Below are positions 26,918 to 37,102 of a DNA stretch of 64,000 nucleotides, piece after piece. The notes beneath the pieces were generated by a model. It was given only the letters and a program-made list of their open reading frames with translations. It made no database searches and was not told where the DNA came from. Source of the DNA: Endozoicomonas numazuensis (GTDB lineage: Bacteria > Pseudomonadota > Gammaproteobacteria > Pseudomonadales > Endozoicomonadaceae); assembly GCF_000722635.1 (NCBI RefSeq), contig NZ_JOKH01000001.1:1277110-1341109 (forward strand), read 5' to 3'. The position numbers and the translations under genes are program-made. Within the stretch, counting starts at the first letter, position 1; each line of letters starts with the position of its first letter.

Positions 26918-27577
26918 ATGACTCTGAGAATTAATGATGTTGCCCCGGATTTTACGGCTCAAACCACCCGTGGCTCTATCCGGTTTCATGACTGGATAGG
27001 TGATTCATGGGCTATTTTGTTCTCCCATCCAAAAGACTTTACTCCGGTCTGCACAACGGAGTTGGGTTATATGGCGCGTCTGCAGCCTGAGTTTGAGCGG
27101 CGGAACTGCAAGATTATTGGCTTGAGTGTGGATCCGGTTGATGACCATGAACGTTGGGCCAGAGATATTGAAGAAACTCAGGGTTACCTGCCACAGTACC
27201 CAATGATTGGTGATACAGATCTTAATGTTGCCAAGTTATATAGCATGCTGCCAGCTGATGCGGGAGAAAGCTCTGAGGGGAGAACTGCTGCTACTAATGC
27301 GACGGTTAGAACTGTGTTTATTATTGGTCCTGACAAGCAGATTAAGCTAATGATGACCTATCCAATGACCACTGGCAGGAATTTCGATGAAATACTTCGG
27401 TCATTGGATTCGATTCAACTGACCAGCAGGCACACAGTCGCAACCCCTGTGAACTGGCAGCCTGGTGAAGATGTGATTATTCCCCCTGCGGTCACAGAAG
27501 AAGAAGCCAAAAAGAAATTTCCGGAAGGGTGGAAGACCCTAAAACCTTATCTCAGAGTGGTCGCACAGCCAGATTAG
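26918..27577 (+). CDS. 1-Cys peroxiredoxin (Prx6-type)
   Basis: The enzyme reduces peroxides in the cytoplasm. The peroxidatic Cys45 lies in SHPKDFTPVCTTELG. The 219-residue length and the C-terminal arm (VNWQPGEDVIIPPAVTEEEA...FPEGW) are those of the Prx6 subgroup, which lacks a conserved resolving Cys. TNATVRTVFIIGPD is the usual core strand. It stands alone with a terminator on each side. Confidence 0.95.
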   Translation: MTLRINDVAPDFTAQTTRGSIRFHDWIGDSWAILFSHPKDFTPVCTTELGYMARLQPEFERRNCKIIGLSVDPVDDHERWARDIEETQGYLPQYPMIGDTDLNVAKLYSMLPADAGESSEGRTAATNATVRTVFIIGPDKQIKLMMTYPMTTGRNFDEILRSLDSIQLTSRHTVATPVNWQPGEDVIIPPAVTEEEAKKKFPEGWKTLKPYLRVVAQPD

Positions 27578-27606
27578 TCTCTGGTTCTTTCCTTATTTGT
27601 ATACAG

Positions 27607-27635
27607 CAGCAGGCACAGCCTGCTGTTTTTTTTTT
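27607..27635 (+). terminator. Intrinsic terminator of the peroxiredoxin gene
   Basis: CAGCAGGC - ACA - GCCTGCTG (27607-27625) is followed by ten Ts. This is a textbook plus-strand terminator 30 bp past the stop. Confidence 0.93.
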
Positions 27636-27816
27636 ACCGTGAAACAATTCTGCATTCCTGAGGGTGGCGAAAAATGGTTTCAGGTGCTGATGATTGATTT
27701 ATGGCTTGAGTTATTCTAAATGACCGCGTTGTTCAATGAGTGATGATTTCAAGTTTTTAAACACCCAAGCAGTGTTAAAATCCTGCTCATCTCGAAAATT
27801 TGTGAGCTGAAGGCGA

Positions 27817-28605
27817 ATGGCCCGTTCTGTCGTTGTACAAAATCATCAAGATCCTGTTAAGCAGGCCTATCTGGATACACTGCTTCAAGCAATGGATGGA
27901 GCTTGTTTGATATCGGATGCAGATAGCTGTCCGGAAGGCACTCTTATTCTTGGGTTTGAAGATGAGCGACTTTCGTTGAAACGTGTCAGCGGCAAAGAGA
28001 AGCCCATCAGTGTTGATTTTGTTGGTGGTAAAGCGGGTCATCGACGCAAGTATGGTGGCGGGAAAGGGCAAGACATCGCCAAAGCTGTAGGGTTGAATAA
28101 AGGTGCTAAACCCCGTGTTCTGGATGCAACGGGAGGACTGGGGCGAGATGCTTTCGTTCTTGCCAGTCTTGGTTGTCAGGTCACTGTGATCGAGCGCTCT
28201 CCGGTTATTGCTGCACTGCTTGAAGACGGCATTAGACGCGCTATGGAGGATCCGGAAATTTCAGAGATCGCTACACGTATGCAGTTGATTAAAAATGACA
28301 GCCGTCGTGCAATGGAGTCTGAGCTGGCTTCAGGGGAGCAGTTTGATGTTGTCTATCTGGATCCCATGTTTCCGCATAAAGAGAAGTCAGCTGAAGTAAA
28401 AAAAGAAATGAAAGTTTTTCAGGATCTTTTATCAGGAGATCCGGATGCTGACGAACTTCTTGCGCCTGCTCTGCAACTGGCTCGATTCCGGGTGGTGGTT
28501 AAAAGACCCCGGCTATCTCCGGAACTGGGTAATGTTGCGCCGACGTATAAACTCGAGGGCAAGGCATGCAGATACGATATCCATGCTCTGAAGGCTTTTG
28601 AGTAA
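27817..28605 (+). CDS. rsmJ: 16S rRNA (guanine1516-N2)-methyltransferase RsmJ
   Basis: RsmJ methylates G1516 of 16S rRNA using SAM. The 262-residue protein has the family block VDFVGGKAGHRRKYGGGKGQ, the SAM-binding VLDATGGLGRDAFVLASLG and the catalytic-type DVVYLDPMFPHKEKSAEVKK. The ATG follows GAAGGCG. It is convergent with plsB. Confidence 0.95.
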   Translation: MARSVVVQNHQDPVKQAYLDTLLQAMDGACLISDADSCPEGTLILGFEDERLSLKRVSGKEKPISVDFVGGKAGHRRKYGGGKGQDIAKAVGLNKGAKPRVLDATGGLGRDAFVLASLGCQVTVIERSPVIAALLEDGIRRAMEDPEISEIATRMQLIKNDSRRAMESELASGEQFDVVYLDPMFPHKEKSAEVKKEMKVFQDLLSGDPDADELLAPALQLARFRVVVKRPRLSPELGNVAPTYKLEGKACRYDIHALKAFE

Positions 28606-28627
28606 AAGATTTATTGTTCTTCTGATT

Positions 28628-28664
28628 CATCTTTCACCATCCCATAGTGAGACGGTGAAAGATG
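28628..28664. terminator. Hairpin between rsmJ and plsB
   Basis: CATCTTTCACC (28628-28638) pairs perfectly with GGTGAAAGATG (28654-28664) across a 15-nt loop. It lies between convergent genes and may serve both; there is no strong T-run. Confidence 0.55.
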
Positions 28665-28699
28665 AGGCGTGCCCTTGAAGGTCGAGGTCCGGAAGTGGA

Positions 28700-31180
28700 T
28701 TAATGCTCTTCGATGGGTGCAGGCTGTGTCTTGGTTGTCTGCAGAATGCTGTGACGCACTTCGCTGGTCAGAACCTTAAAGGCTTCATCGGCAACCATTT
28801 TGACTTCATTGCCAAAATTAAGCTTATTGGTTTGAGTAATCTCGACCACATTATTCAGTCGTAGTTGCTCGATAAAGTTTTTGAACAATGCCTTGTCAAA
28901 GAACTCGGGGGCGTTCAACCCGTGAATAATTGACAGCCTCTGAGCCAGATCGCGACTCTGGTTTTCCAGTATTTCCTGCTCAATGCTGCCGCTGCCATTA
29001 CTGATCAGCAGGCTTATGACCATGAAAAAGCGCTCAAGAGTCTGCGCGATGGCACGGGAAAGAACCGTCAAGGTGACATACTGAGCAGAACTGTGCTCAG
29101 GCTGTCGGTAGTAACCTTCGTGATCACTGATAATCAGCCCTTCACTTTCCAACGTATCCAGCCATTTTGCGACTACTTTCAGAAAGCCCCTCTCACTCCA
29201 TTTAAGGAAGAGTTCGGACTTTAGATAAGGGTATAAAATGGAGCAAACCCGGAATATTTCTCTCTGTGTCATGGCACTGTTATTGATAAACAAACAACTC
29301 AGTAGGGAAGGAACTGCAAACATATGCAGAACGTTATTCCGGTAATAGGTCATCATTACCGCTGTTTTTTCATCAAGAGTGTAAACATCACCCAGAGAAT
29401 CACTGAACTTGTTGAGAACATCCAGCTTTTCGACATATCGGATAACACTGTGACCATCCATGTCGGTAATAACCGTTTTGTCACTGTATGGGGATTTTTT
29501 GAGCAGCCGCAGGTAGATTTCTATCAGCAATACCAGCTCTTGTTCACCCAGAGCGTGACGAGGAGTTGAAAGCAGGGCCATGGAAACCAGGTTAACCGGG
29601 TTGATGACTGCGGCTGAGTTAATCTCACTGGCAATATTGAAAGCGAGTGTATTGGTGGTTTTTTTCAGCCACTCCGGCTTAAAACTGTCTGATAGCTCTT
29701 CCTGCCACTGTGGTACTTCTTTATCCAGAAAATCACCCATGCTGATGGGGTTTCCGAAGTTGATCCAGGCTTTACCAAACTGATCTTTCAAGGCGGCCAG
29801 AGTACGGACAACGTCCAGAGGAGACTCTTTTTTCTTACTCTTGCCTCTCAGTTCACCCATATAGGTGCTGACTTCCAGTAACTTTTCATAGCCGATGTAT
29901 ACCGGTACAAAAAGCACCGGCTTGCGGTTGTCTCTCAAATAGCTTCTCAAACTGATTGAGAGCATGCCGGTTTTTGGGTTCAGAGTCCGTCCTGTTCTGG
30001 AACGGCCACCTTCAACAAAGTATTCAATCGGAAAGCCACGACTCGAGAGAGTATGCATGTATTCATGAAAGACTGCGCTGTACAGAGGGTTACCTCTGAA
30101 TGTTCTTCTCATGAAGAAAGCACCGCCCTTACGAAGAATGGTGCCAACGACGGGCATGTTCAGATTGATACCGGCCGCAATATGGGGAGGCGTAAGGCCT
30201 TCGTAATACAAGGCGTATGAAAGCAACAAATAGTCGATATGGCTTCGGTGGCAAGGCACATAAACAATACTGTGTTTCTGGGAGAGCTCTTTGATGGGCT
30301 CGACATTATTGATTGATACGCCGTCGTACAGTTTATTCCAGAACCAGGTCAGCAGGATGTCCATAAACCTGAGCACCGGGTAAGAGTAGTCTGAAGCTAT
30401 TTCGTTCGCATATTGTCGTGCTTTCGTTTCTGCTTCAACCAGGGTGACTTCCTGGGCGGCGGCTTCAGCTTCAATGGCTTTACGAAGCTGGGGAGTATGA
30501 ATCAGACCGTTGACCAGTATTCTTCGATGAGAAAGGTCGGGACCAATGACCGACTCCCTGAGTTGGCGAAAGTGTACTCTGAGAATACGGCCCACTTTTC
30601 GCAGTGTTCTGGAATGCTCCTGACCTTCGTCCACCATGTCTCTAAGGGACATGGACGGGTTGAAGTGAACCATGGTCTGTCTACCGTGTAGCAGAATAGC
30701 CATGAATTTACTGAACCGACCACCAAGGCTGAAGTTCCAATCAAACAGAAGCTTGAGGGCAGACTGCTCTTTATCCGGAGCACGTCCCCAAAAAATACTG
30801 ACAGGTACCAGTTGCACATCCTGACCCGGATGTTCCTCGGTTTCCTTGAGTAGGTTCTCAAGGGTGTCTGCAGCTTCCGGGTGTTCTCTCTGAAGCAGAA
30901 CACCTCTTTGCTGGGTCAGATAAAAATAGGCTTGATCACCGCTCTTACGATCCTTGTGAATAAACGCATAGGGTCTTGGAAGGCCAGCTTTTCGGCACTC
31001 CTGCTCAACCACCATAAGATCAGACAGTGAGCGGTTGCGAAGAACATAGCAGACAGGTTTGTCTGGCTGAATCCCAAGGCTTTCTGCGGTGTTGTTATGA
31101 ACAGTAGTTCTAACCCATGTGAACAACAGCTTTCTCAAGCTGTGAAACAAAAAGCGACTGAGAGTATTGGGTTTGTGCAT
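28700..31180 (-). CDS. plsB: Glycerol-3-phosphate 1-O-acyltransferase PlsB
   Basis: PlsB acylates sn-glycerol 3-phosphate at position 1 at the inner membrane, the first step of phospholipid synthesis. The 826-residue length is the large PlsB type. Acyltransferase motif I is VPCHRSHIDYLLLSYALYYE (His near residue 307, as in E. coli). Motif II is KGGAFFMRRTFRGNPLY, motif III is FPIEYFVEGGRSRTGR, and motif IV is VPVYIGYEKLLE. There is no operon partner; the gene ahead on the same strand starts about 390 bp upstream. Confidence 0.98.
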   Translation of the reverse strand: MHKPNTLSRFLFHSLRKLLFTWVRTTVHNNTAESLGIQPDKPVCYVLRNRSLSDLMVVEQECRKAGLPRPYAFIHKDRKSGDQAYFYLTQQRGVLLQREHPEAADTLENLLKETEEHPGQDVQLVPVSIFWGRAPDKEQSALKLLFDWNFSLGGRFSKFMAILLHGRQTMVHFNPSMSLRDMVDEGQEHSRTLRKVGRILRVHFRQLRESVIGPDLSHRRILVNGLIHTPQLRKAIEAEAAAQEVTLVEAETKARQYANEIASDYSYPVLRFMDILLTWFWNKLYDGVSINNVEPIKELSQKHSIVYVPCHRSHIDYLLLSYALYYEGLTPPHIAAGINLNMPVVGTILRKGGAFFMRRTFRGNPLYSAVFHEYMHTLSSRGFPIEYFVEGGRSRTGRTLNPKTGMLSISLRSYLRDNRKPVLFVPVYIGYEKLLEVSTYMGELRGKSKKKESPLDVVRTLAALKDQFGKAWINFGNPISMGDFLDKEVPQWQEELSDSFKPEWLKKTTNTLAFNIASEINSAAVINPVNLVSMALLSTPRHALGEQELVLLIEIYLRLLKKSPYSDKTVITDMDGHSVIRYVEKLDVLNKFSDSLGDVYTLDEKTAVMMTYYRNNVLHMFAVPSLLSCLFINNSAMTQREIFRVCSILYPYLKSELFLKWSERGFLKVVAKWLDTLESEGLIISDHEGYYRQPEHSSAQYVTLTVLSRAIAQTLERFFMVISLLISNGSGSIEQEILENQSRDLAQRLSIIHGLNAPEFFDKALFKNFIEQLRLNNVVEITQTNKLNFGNEVKMVADEAFKVLTSEVRHSILQTTKTQPAPIEEH

Positions 31181-31568
31181 GGAGCGGGCCGCGGCCTGAA
31201 ATCAAGAGGGTAAATGACAATTTTATCATGAAAATACGGCTTTACTCGCAACTCAAGAGAAACGAAGTCCAAGCATGTATGATCAATTAGATAGAAGCCG
31301 GGCAGTCTATTCTCTGTCAGGCTCCTAGCCGCCTTAGAGAAAATATCGTTGTATCCGTGAGCCTTTAGTGTGAATGATCAGGCTGGACGACATTTCCAGG
31401 ACAAAGCTGGCTTAATCGGAGGATTCTAGCTTGAATATAGGCGGTGGCGCAAAGAAGAAAGTGTTTATCTTGCAAGATAGAGTAGAACGAACGTGAGGCT
31501 TTGAGTCTTCTGGCCATTTAGACAACTAGCCAGAGAAGCGGTATTGCCCCTCTGGATGTCCAAATATT
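31181..31568. other. 388-bp intergenic region with a Family 1 end fragment
   Basis: At 31297-31328 a fragment (GCCGGGCAGTCTATTCTCTG, then TCAGGCTCCTAG) matches the end of the 168-bp palindromic element in inverted orientation; the rest of the element is gone. No gene is visible. The plsB promoter should lie at the left side. Confidence 0.6.
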
Positions 31569-31955
31569 TCAGAGCGCGTTAGGCCATGAAACAGTACTTT
31601 CTTCACCGGATTCTGTCATCTGCCACCATTCATCCATATCTTCACCATCAGACCAGGGAGCCGCATTAGCTCTCACTCTGCATTTGGCGAAATTGTTCAG
31701 ACTTCTGGCGCAGGCCATATCATCATTCCATGGGGTTTTATTGGCTTTGAACCAGATGCTGGTCCAGGCTTTGCCAACGGCACCCTCGACAATCATTACA
31801 GGCGTTGACCCGCCCTGACTATGGAGGAGAAAGTCATGAACTTTCTTGCCACTGCTCAGGGATTCAACGGTGTCAAAATGAGCCGTGAACCATTTCTGGA
31901 TCATCTCAAGGCTCAGATCTTTAACATAAATTTCTAGATCTTCAACGTTATTCAT
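31569..31955 (-). CDS. Conserved-looking hypothetical protein
   Basis: The 128-residue acidic soluble protein has no signal peptide. Its Trp-rich pattern (QKWFTAHF, KAWTSIWFKANKTPWND, MDEWWQM) and a well-formed central beta segment suggest a folded domain, but I recognise no family. It lies 51 bp downstream of dapE on the same strand, so it may be cotranscribed with it. Confidence 0.7.
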   Translation of the reverse strand: MNNVEDLEIYVKDLSLEMIQKWFTAHFDTVESLSSGKKVHDFLLHSQGGSTPVMIVEGAVGKAWTSIWFKANKTPWNDDMACARSLNNFAKCRVRANAAPWSDGEDMDEWWQMTESGEESTVSWPNAL

Positions 31956-32006
31956 AAGGCCTATAGCGTTAGAGAGCAGTCATGAACGGAAGAAACGCGT
32001 ATGTGA

Positions 32007-33170
<1,164 letters not shown>

Positions 33171-33249
33171 TCACTTTGAAAGATGATTGTACCACTTAAA
33201 CCGCGCCAATATAGAAAGTACAAGCTTTTGGTGTAGAGTCTTGCGTGGC

Positions 33250-33396
33250 TTAGGATTTGTCTTGAAATAACTTCCCGATTAAAACATGAACTCCGTTCAC
33301 CCTGAGCCTGTCGAAGGGTGGTGGCTCTGGGCTTCGACAGGCTCAGCCCGAACGGGGGGTGGTCAAATAAGGAAGTTATTTACGGACTATTCCTTA
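33250..33396. repeat. Family 2 palindromic element, most complete copy
   Basis: Outer inverted repeats TTAGGATTTGTCTTGAAATA (from 33250, continuing ACTTCC) and GGAAGTTATTTACGGACTAT (33371-33390, then TCCTTAA) enclose an inner inverted repeat. That inner repeat runs from CCGTTCACCCTGAGCCTGTC (33293) to GACAGGCTCAGCCCGAACGG (ending 33355). No reading frame is present. Partial copies lie at 12045 and 19186. Confidence 0.78.
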
Positions 33397-33488
33397 ATAT
33401 AGAATCAGCAAGCTGATCCTTGCCACATCACTGTGTGAATAGGATTAAGGTTATGAACAAGAATCTGCTTGAAGGACTGAAATGAGTA

Positions 33489-33656
33489 CTAGGAGGCTGA
33501 CCGAGAATAGACAGCCCGGCCTAAAATCCAGAAAGAACGGCCATCTTTTCCACTGAATTTGCTTAAATAGGTCAACTATTCGCACAAATTCAGTGAAAAA
33601 GCTGACTCGTTCTACTGAATTTTACGCTCGGACGCTATTCTCGGTCAGCCTCCTAG
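33489..33656. repeat. Family 1 palindromic element, full 168-bp copy B
   Basis: Base for base almost identical to copy A (8436-8603) and in the same orientation, with perfect 22-bp terminal repeats and the same central hairpin. The main visible change is TTTACGCTCGG for TTTATGCTCGG near the right end. Together with the Family 2 element at 33250 it fills the 634-bp gap upstream of dapE. Confidence 0.92.
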
Positions 33657-33771
33657 GTGCATGATTTTCGAGTAGTATTGGATTGGTCTTCGGCTGGATG
33701 TGCGTTAAAGTGCCTCTTCAAATGGGTAGTTTTACGAGCTGCCAGCAATAAGCATTGGAAGGAATACAACA

Positions 33772-34116
33772 TTGGATGTGAAGAAGTATTGCGATATACG
33801 AAGCTTTGAGCCCGATGAACAAACACTGAAAGCACTCGAGGAAATCGAAAGGCAAACAAAGTTATCCAATACGCTTAAGGCGCTAGTTAGTTCTGTACCA
33901 CTGTATAAGATATTTGTTGAGCCCAGCCCTAAAGGTAAAACAACTTTTGATGCACTTACCTATGACTGGCTTGAGTTTGAGAAAAGCCTTAAATCTATAG
34001 ATCGCAGAAAGAGAACAGCGATATGGAATATTTCTCAGGAAGAAGGGACGCAAACTCTTTCTCATAATTACAATAATATTAAATTCTGGAAGTGCGTAGC
34101 CAATGCAACACGTTAG
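33772..34116 (+). CDS. Small hypothetical protein
   Basis: The 114-residue soluble protein is basic and helix-rich (EQTLKALEEIERQTKLSNTL) and belongs to no family I know. The start is a TTG (33772) with AAGGA about 8 bp upstream; a GTG two codons later is an alternative. The stop overlaps the start of the next gene by 14 bp, so the two are probably translated together. The Family 1 element ends 115 bp upstream. Confidence 0.5.
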   Translation: MDVKKYCDIRSFEPDEQTLKALEEIERQTKLSNTLKALVSSVPLYKIFVEPSPKGKTTFDALTYDWLEFEKSLKSIDRRKRTAIWNISQEEGTQTLSHNYNNIKFWKCVANATR

Positions 34117-34549
34117 AATAATCCTGACCTTGGCTTTATTTATTCTGATTCCTAGATTATCAATTGCTGCAGAATGCCGAGTTGGAGTGTTAAATATTCC
34201 TGAATCCCATTGGTTAAGGCAGCAGGATGTAGAGACTCAAAAGAAAGTAATCGTATGGCTTGGCATCAGGAACTCTTACTTTTGTGATCGAATGCTTATG
34301 GCTGAGGAAATGATGCAGGATATTGAGGAGGCTGCAAGAACTGGTAATAGAGATGAGCTTGATTTCAATATCAATCTTTCCATATCACTTGTGCCTTCTG
34401 AAAAGAAAAGAGCAGAGATAGTATTTCTGGTAGGCGAAAAAAGGCTCAACGGACTTGTAACCAATCATCCTGAATCTTTTGATCCAATTGCGACAGGTGA
34501 AGCCTGGGGCATCATACCCGTCTTCCCAGAAGGATCGCAGGATCAATAG
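34103..34549 (+). CDS. Small exported hypothetical protein
   Basis: The 148-residue protein has a signal peptide (IILTLALFILIPRLSIAAEC) and three Cys, one directly after the predicted cleavage. The mature part contains VVW/LGI-type strands and an acidic helix (MLMAEEMMQDIEEAARTG). I recognise no family. It overlaps the upstream small gene and is followed by a strong terminator. Confidence 0.6.
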   Translation: MQHVRIILTLALFILIPRLSIAAECRVGVLNIPESHWLRQQDVETQKKVIVWLGIRNSYFCDRMLMAEEMMQDIEEAARTGNRDELDFNINLSISLVPSEKKRAEIVFLVGEKRLNGLVTNHPESFDPIATGEAWGIIPVFPEGSQDQ

Positions 34550-34642
34550 CCTCAAAGGCAGAATTAAGACTGGTATTTTTCGATCTTCTCTCTGCTCAGG
34601 AACCAGAATCATTAACAGAAAATCAGGCGCTTGCGCCTATCC

Positions 34643-34682
34643 AAAACGCCAATGACCAGCTATGGCCGGTCATTGGCGTTTT
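34643..34682. terminator. Bidirectional terminator between convergent genes
   Basis: AAAACGCCAATGACC (34643-34657) pairs with GGTCATTGGCGTTTT (34668-34682), a 15-bp stem with T-runs on both sides. It lies between the small exported-protein gene and nth and abuts the nth stop. A second short hairpin (AGGCGC TT GCGCCT) lies at 34625-34638. Confidence 0.9.
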
Positions 34683-34683
34683 G

Positions 34684-35316
34684 TCAGGAAGTCTTTTCCT
34701 TAAATTCACACAGATCTTCAATGATACAGCTCCCGCATTGCGGCTTTCTGGCTTTGCAAACATAGCGTCCATGGAGTATCAGCCAGTGATGAGCATCCAG
34801 CAGAAAATCTTTAGGGATCAGTCGGACCAGCCTTTTTTCCACTTCCAGAACATTCTTGCCCGGGGCAATCCCGGTACGGTTAGATACCCTGAATATGTGG
34901 GTGTCTACCGCCATGGCAGGTTGCTTAAAAGCGGTGTTCAGAACAACATTAGCGGTCTTTCTGCCAACGCCGGGTAAAGCCTCCAAAGCATCACGAGTAT
35001 CGGGTACTTCGGAATCATGCAGATCGATCAGCATTTTGCAGGTTTTGATGACATTCTCAGCCTTGGCATTGAACAGTCCAATGGTTTTTATGTATTCCTT
35101 AAGGCCATCCACACCCAAATCAAAAATAGCTTTAGGTGTATTGGCGATTGGGAATAACTTGTCAGTGGCCTTGTTGACACCAACATCTGTTGCCTGAGCT
35201 GACAGAATTACGGCGATCAGAAGTTCAAATGGTGAAGAATAATTCAACTCCGTAGTCGGGTTGGGGTTCTGGTCCCGCAACCGGGTAAATATCTGGGTCC
35301 TTTTTTCCTTGTTCAT
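34684..35316 (-). CDS. nth: Endonuclease III (DNA glycosylase/AP lyase)
   Basis: Nth excises oxidised pyrimidines and cleaves AP sites. The 210-residue protein starts at ATG 35316 (MNKEKRTQIF) behind CAGGAAA; a TTG five codons upstream is less likely. It has the helix-hairpin-helix LPGVGRKTANVVL with the catalytic Lys, the Asp in VDTHIFRVSNR and a 4Fe-4S loop C-x6-C-x2-C-x5-C (CKARKPQCGSCIIEDLC). In many gammaproteobacteria nth directly follows rnfE; here an opposite-strand gene lies between. Confidence 0.97.
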   Translation of the reverse strand: MNKEKRTQIFTRLRDQNPNPTTELNYSSPFELLIAVILSAQATDVGVNKATDKLFPIANTPKAIFDLGVDGLKEYIKTIGLFNAKAENVIKTCKMLIDLHDSEVPDTRDALEALPGVGRKTANVVLNTAFKQPAMAVDTHIFRVSNRTGIAPGKNVLEVEKRLVRLIPKDFLLDAHHWLILHGRYVCKARKPQCGSCIIEDLCEFKEKTS

Positions 35317-35496
35317 CCGGTTTTCCTGCAAAGCCTGTGGGGTGAGAAATATCGATTGCCAGAGCTCTTTCTGAGGAGTGGGCTGGCAAATCGTGACTCA
35401 GGTCAAAAAAATATGAGGGCGATTCTAGCATGAAGGCCAGATAGCTCATGAAAGAAGGCAATATTTTCTATATTTAATGAAACTTTTCAGGCATGG

Positions 35497-36132
35497 ATGC
35501 ATGAATTCAAGATTATTGTTTTTATTCTCATTTTTTTCCTGCAGTTTGCCTTCGCATCCGATTCAGAAAGTATTTTCTCCCGAGGGAAAATCAGCAGTCT
35601 GGTAACGAATGCAGCTGAGACATTTACGGGCTATTACTCTGCCAATGATTATTTCTGCGGTTCGGTGAATGTGATGCTGGTGGAAGGCTGGGAAATAACA
35701 AGTGTCAAAGTCACCAATGGTTCCATACAAAACCAGTTCCAGTTTAAACAAAGCCGGATTGATCGGAGTATTTTTCGGCCTAATGGCTACAGTACCAATT
35801 TACTGCAAATCAGGCAGCTGACCGGATATGTCTCCATGGCTAATATTTACTGGTCTGCCAACCCGATTGACTTCACCCTCTCAATGAAGCACAAAAAGAG
35901 TGCTCAAGTACTGCAATTTCGTATCCAGAAAGAGGTATGCAGTCTTTCCCGGGTAGGGTCGGTATTGGTGGAACAGCTAACCAGTGAAAATGTTCGGTGG
36001 CTGATCAAAAATTCTGTGTTGGATGATCAGGGCCGGCGAGTAGGTTGGGCCCATAATGCTTTCTTTACTCCGGCTTATGTCATTATTCCTTCACCGAAAA
36101 AGTGGCCAGGCTTGGGGAGTATGCCAAATTAA
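35497..36132 (+). CDS. Exported hypothetical protein between nth and rnfE
   Basis: The 211-residue protein has a signal peptide (FKIIVFILIFFLQFAFAS). The mature part is beta-rich and polar, with two Cys (DYFCGS, KEVCSL). I recognise no family. It is on the plus strand between two minus-strand genes that are neighbours in related genomes, so it looks like an insertion. Its AT-richer composition is consistent with that. Confidence 0.65.
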   Translation: MHEFKIIVFILIFFLQFAFASDSESIFSRGKISSLVTNAAETFTGYYSANDYFCGSVNVMLVEGWEITSVKVTNGSIQNQFQFKQSRIDRSIFRPNGYSTNLLQIRQLTGYVSMANIYWSANPIDFTLSMKHKKSAQVLQFRIQKEVCSLSRVGSVLVEQLTSENVRWLIKNSVLDDQGRRVGWAHNAFFTPAYVIIPSPKKWPGLGSMPN

Positions 36133-36289
36133 TCCTGTGTAATGTGTCTTTTATTTAGCCTAAATAAAAGTTTGCTGAGGAAAATGCTCAGTTCCTGGAG
36201 GCAGCTAGTCGGTTCAGACGTTATCGAGAGCGGTGGAGAAGAGGTGCTTTAGAAACGGATTTATGAAGAGTGACAGTATCTGGTTGCTT

Positions 36290-36323
36290 GCAGACTTATG
36301 GGTATGCTCTCCCATAAGTCTGC
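36290..36323. terminator. Hairpin terminator after rnfE and the hypothetical gene
   Basis: GCAGACTTATGGG (36290-36302) pairs perfectly with CCCATAAGTCTGC (36311-36323), followed by TTTACT. It lies between convergent genes, 18 bp beyond the rnfE stop. Confidence 0.75.
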
Positions 36324-36340
36324 TTTACTAAATAGCTCGG

Positions 36341-37102
36341 TTAGCTGATGTTTCCAGTCACACGAACGCGCTTGCTTCCCGCTTCTGATAAAGGTTCCTG
36401 AGCTTTTCTGGCATCTTCCTGCCTTTTGTCGATGACATTTTTGATGGCAATCAGAAAGCCCATAAAGACAAAGGCTCCGGGTGGAAGAATGGCGAACAGG
36501 AACTGTTTGTAATCTTGAAAAACGACAATCGTCCAGTTTTGAGCAACAGGGCCCAGCAATAGATCCATACCTGAGAACAGGGTTCCCTGGCCGATCAGTT
36601 CTCGCAGAGCTCCCAACAGAACCAATATCGCAGCAAAGCCGGCCCCCATCATGAAACCATCGAATGCGGCAGGCACAACAGGCTGCTTGGAAGCGTAGGC
36701 GTCTGCGCGTCCAAGTATGATGCAGTTAGTGACAATCAGAGGAATGAAAATACCCAGAATCTTGTAGAGCTCGTAGGTATAGGCCTGCATCAGTAACTCA
36801 ATACAGGTAGTAAAGGAGGCGATCACCATGACAAAAACAGGCAGACGAATAGCGTCAGTAATCTGATGTCGAATCAAAGAGACAACGATATTGGAGCCCA
36901 TGACAACCAGCATGGTGGCTATTCCGAGTCCCAGTGCATTTACAACACTGTTCGATACCCCAAGCAGAGGACAAAGACCCAGAAGTTGAACCAACGCCGG
37001 GTTGTTGTTCCAGAGCCCGTCCCAGGCAATTTTGGCGGCAGATTGATCAGCGAATAATGATTTTTTCTGCAGCTCTGAATCAGTAGCAACGTCATCAGTC
37101 AT
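36341..37102 (-). CDS. rnfE: Electron transport complex subunit RnfE (RsxE)
   Basis: RnfE is an integral-membrane subunit of the Rnf complex, which couples ferredoxin/NADH electron transfer to ion movement, or in RsxC-type use keeps SoxR reduced. The 253-residue protein has about six hydrophobic helices and the conserved [40 protein letters not shown] and [15 protein letters not shown]. It overlaps the rnfG stop by 8 bp and is the last gene of the operon. Confidence 0.96.
   Translation of the reverse strand: MTDDVATDSELQKKSLFADQSAAKIAWDGLWNNNPALVQLLGLCPLLGVSNSVVNALGLGIATMLVVMGSNIVVSLIRHQITDAIRLPVFVMVIASFTTCIELLMQAYTYELYKILGIFIPLIVTNCIILGRADAYASKQPVVPAAFDGFMMGAGFAAILVLLGALRELIGQGTLFSGMDLLLGPVAQNWTIVVFQDYKQFLFAILPPGAFVFMGFLIAIKNVIDKRQEDARKAQEPLSEAGSKRVRVTGNIS

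Noticed and set aside
33454-33484. Ten-codon frame (MNKNLLEGLK) upstream of copy B
   Set aside because: It is too short and has no evidence of a regulatory leader. It may be the stump of a gene lost to repeat insertion.
33653-33859. Minus-strand 68-codon ORF and a plus-strand 45-codon frame starting at the repeat edge
   Set aside because: Neither has a good ribosome site or recognisable features. The region is better explained by the palindromic element and the TTG-started gene at 33772.
35225-35461. 78-codon minus-strand ORF upstream of nth
   Set aside because: It overlaps the nth start region in another frame and has no family signal.
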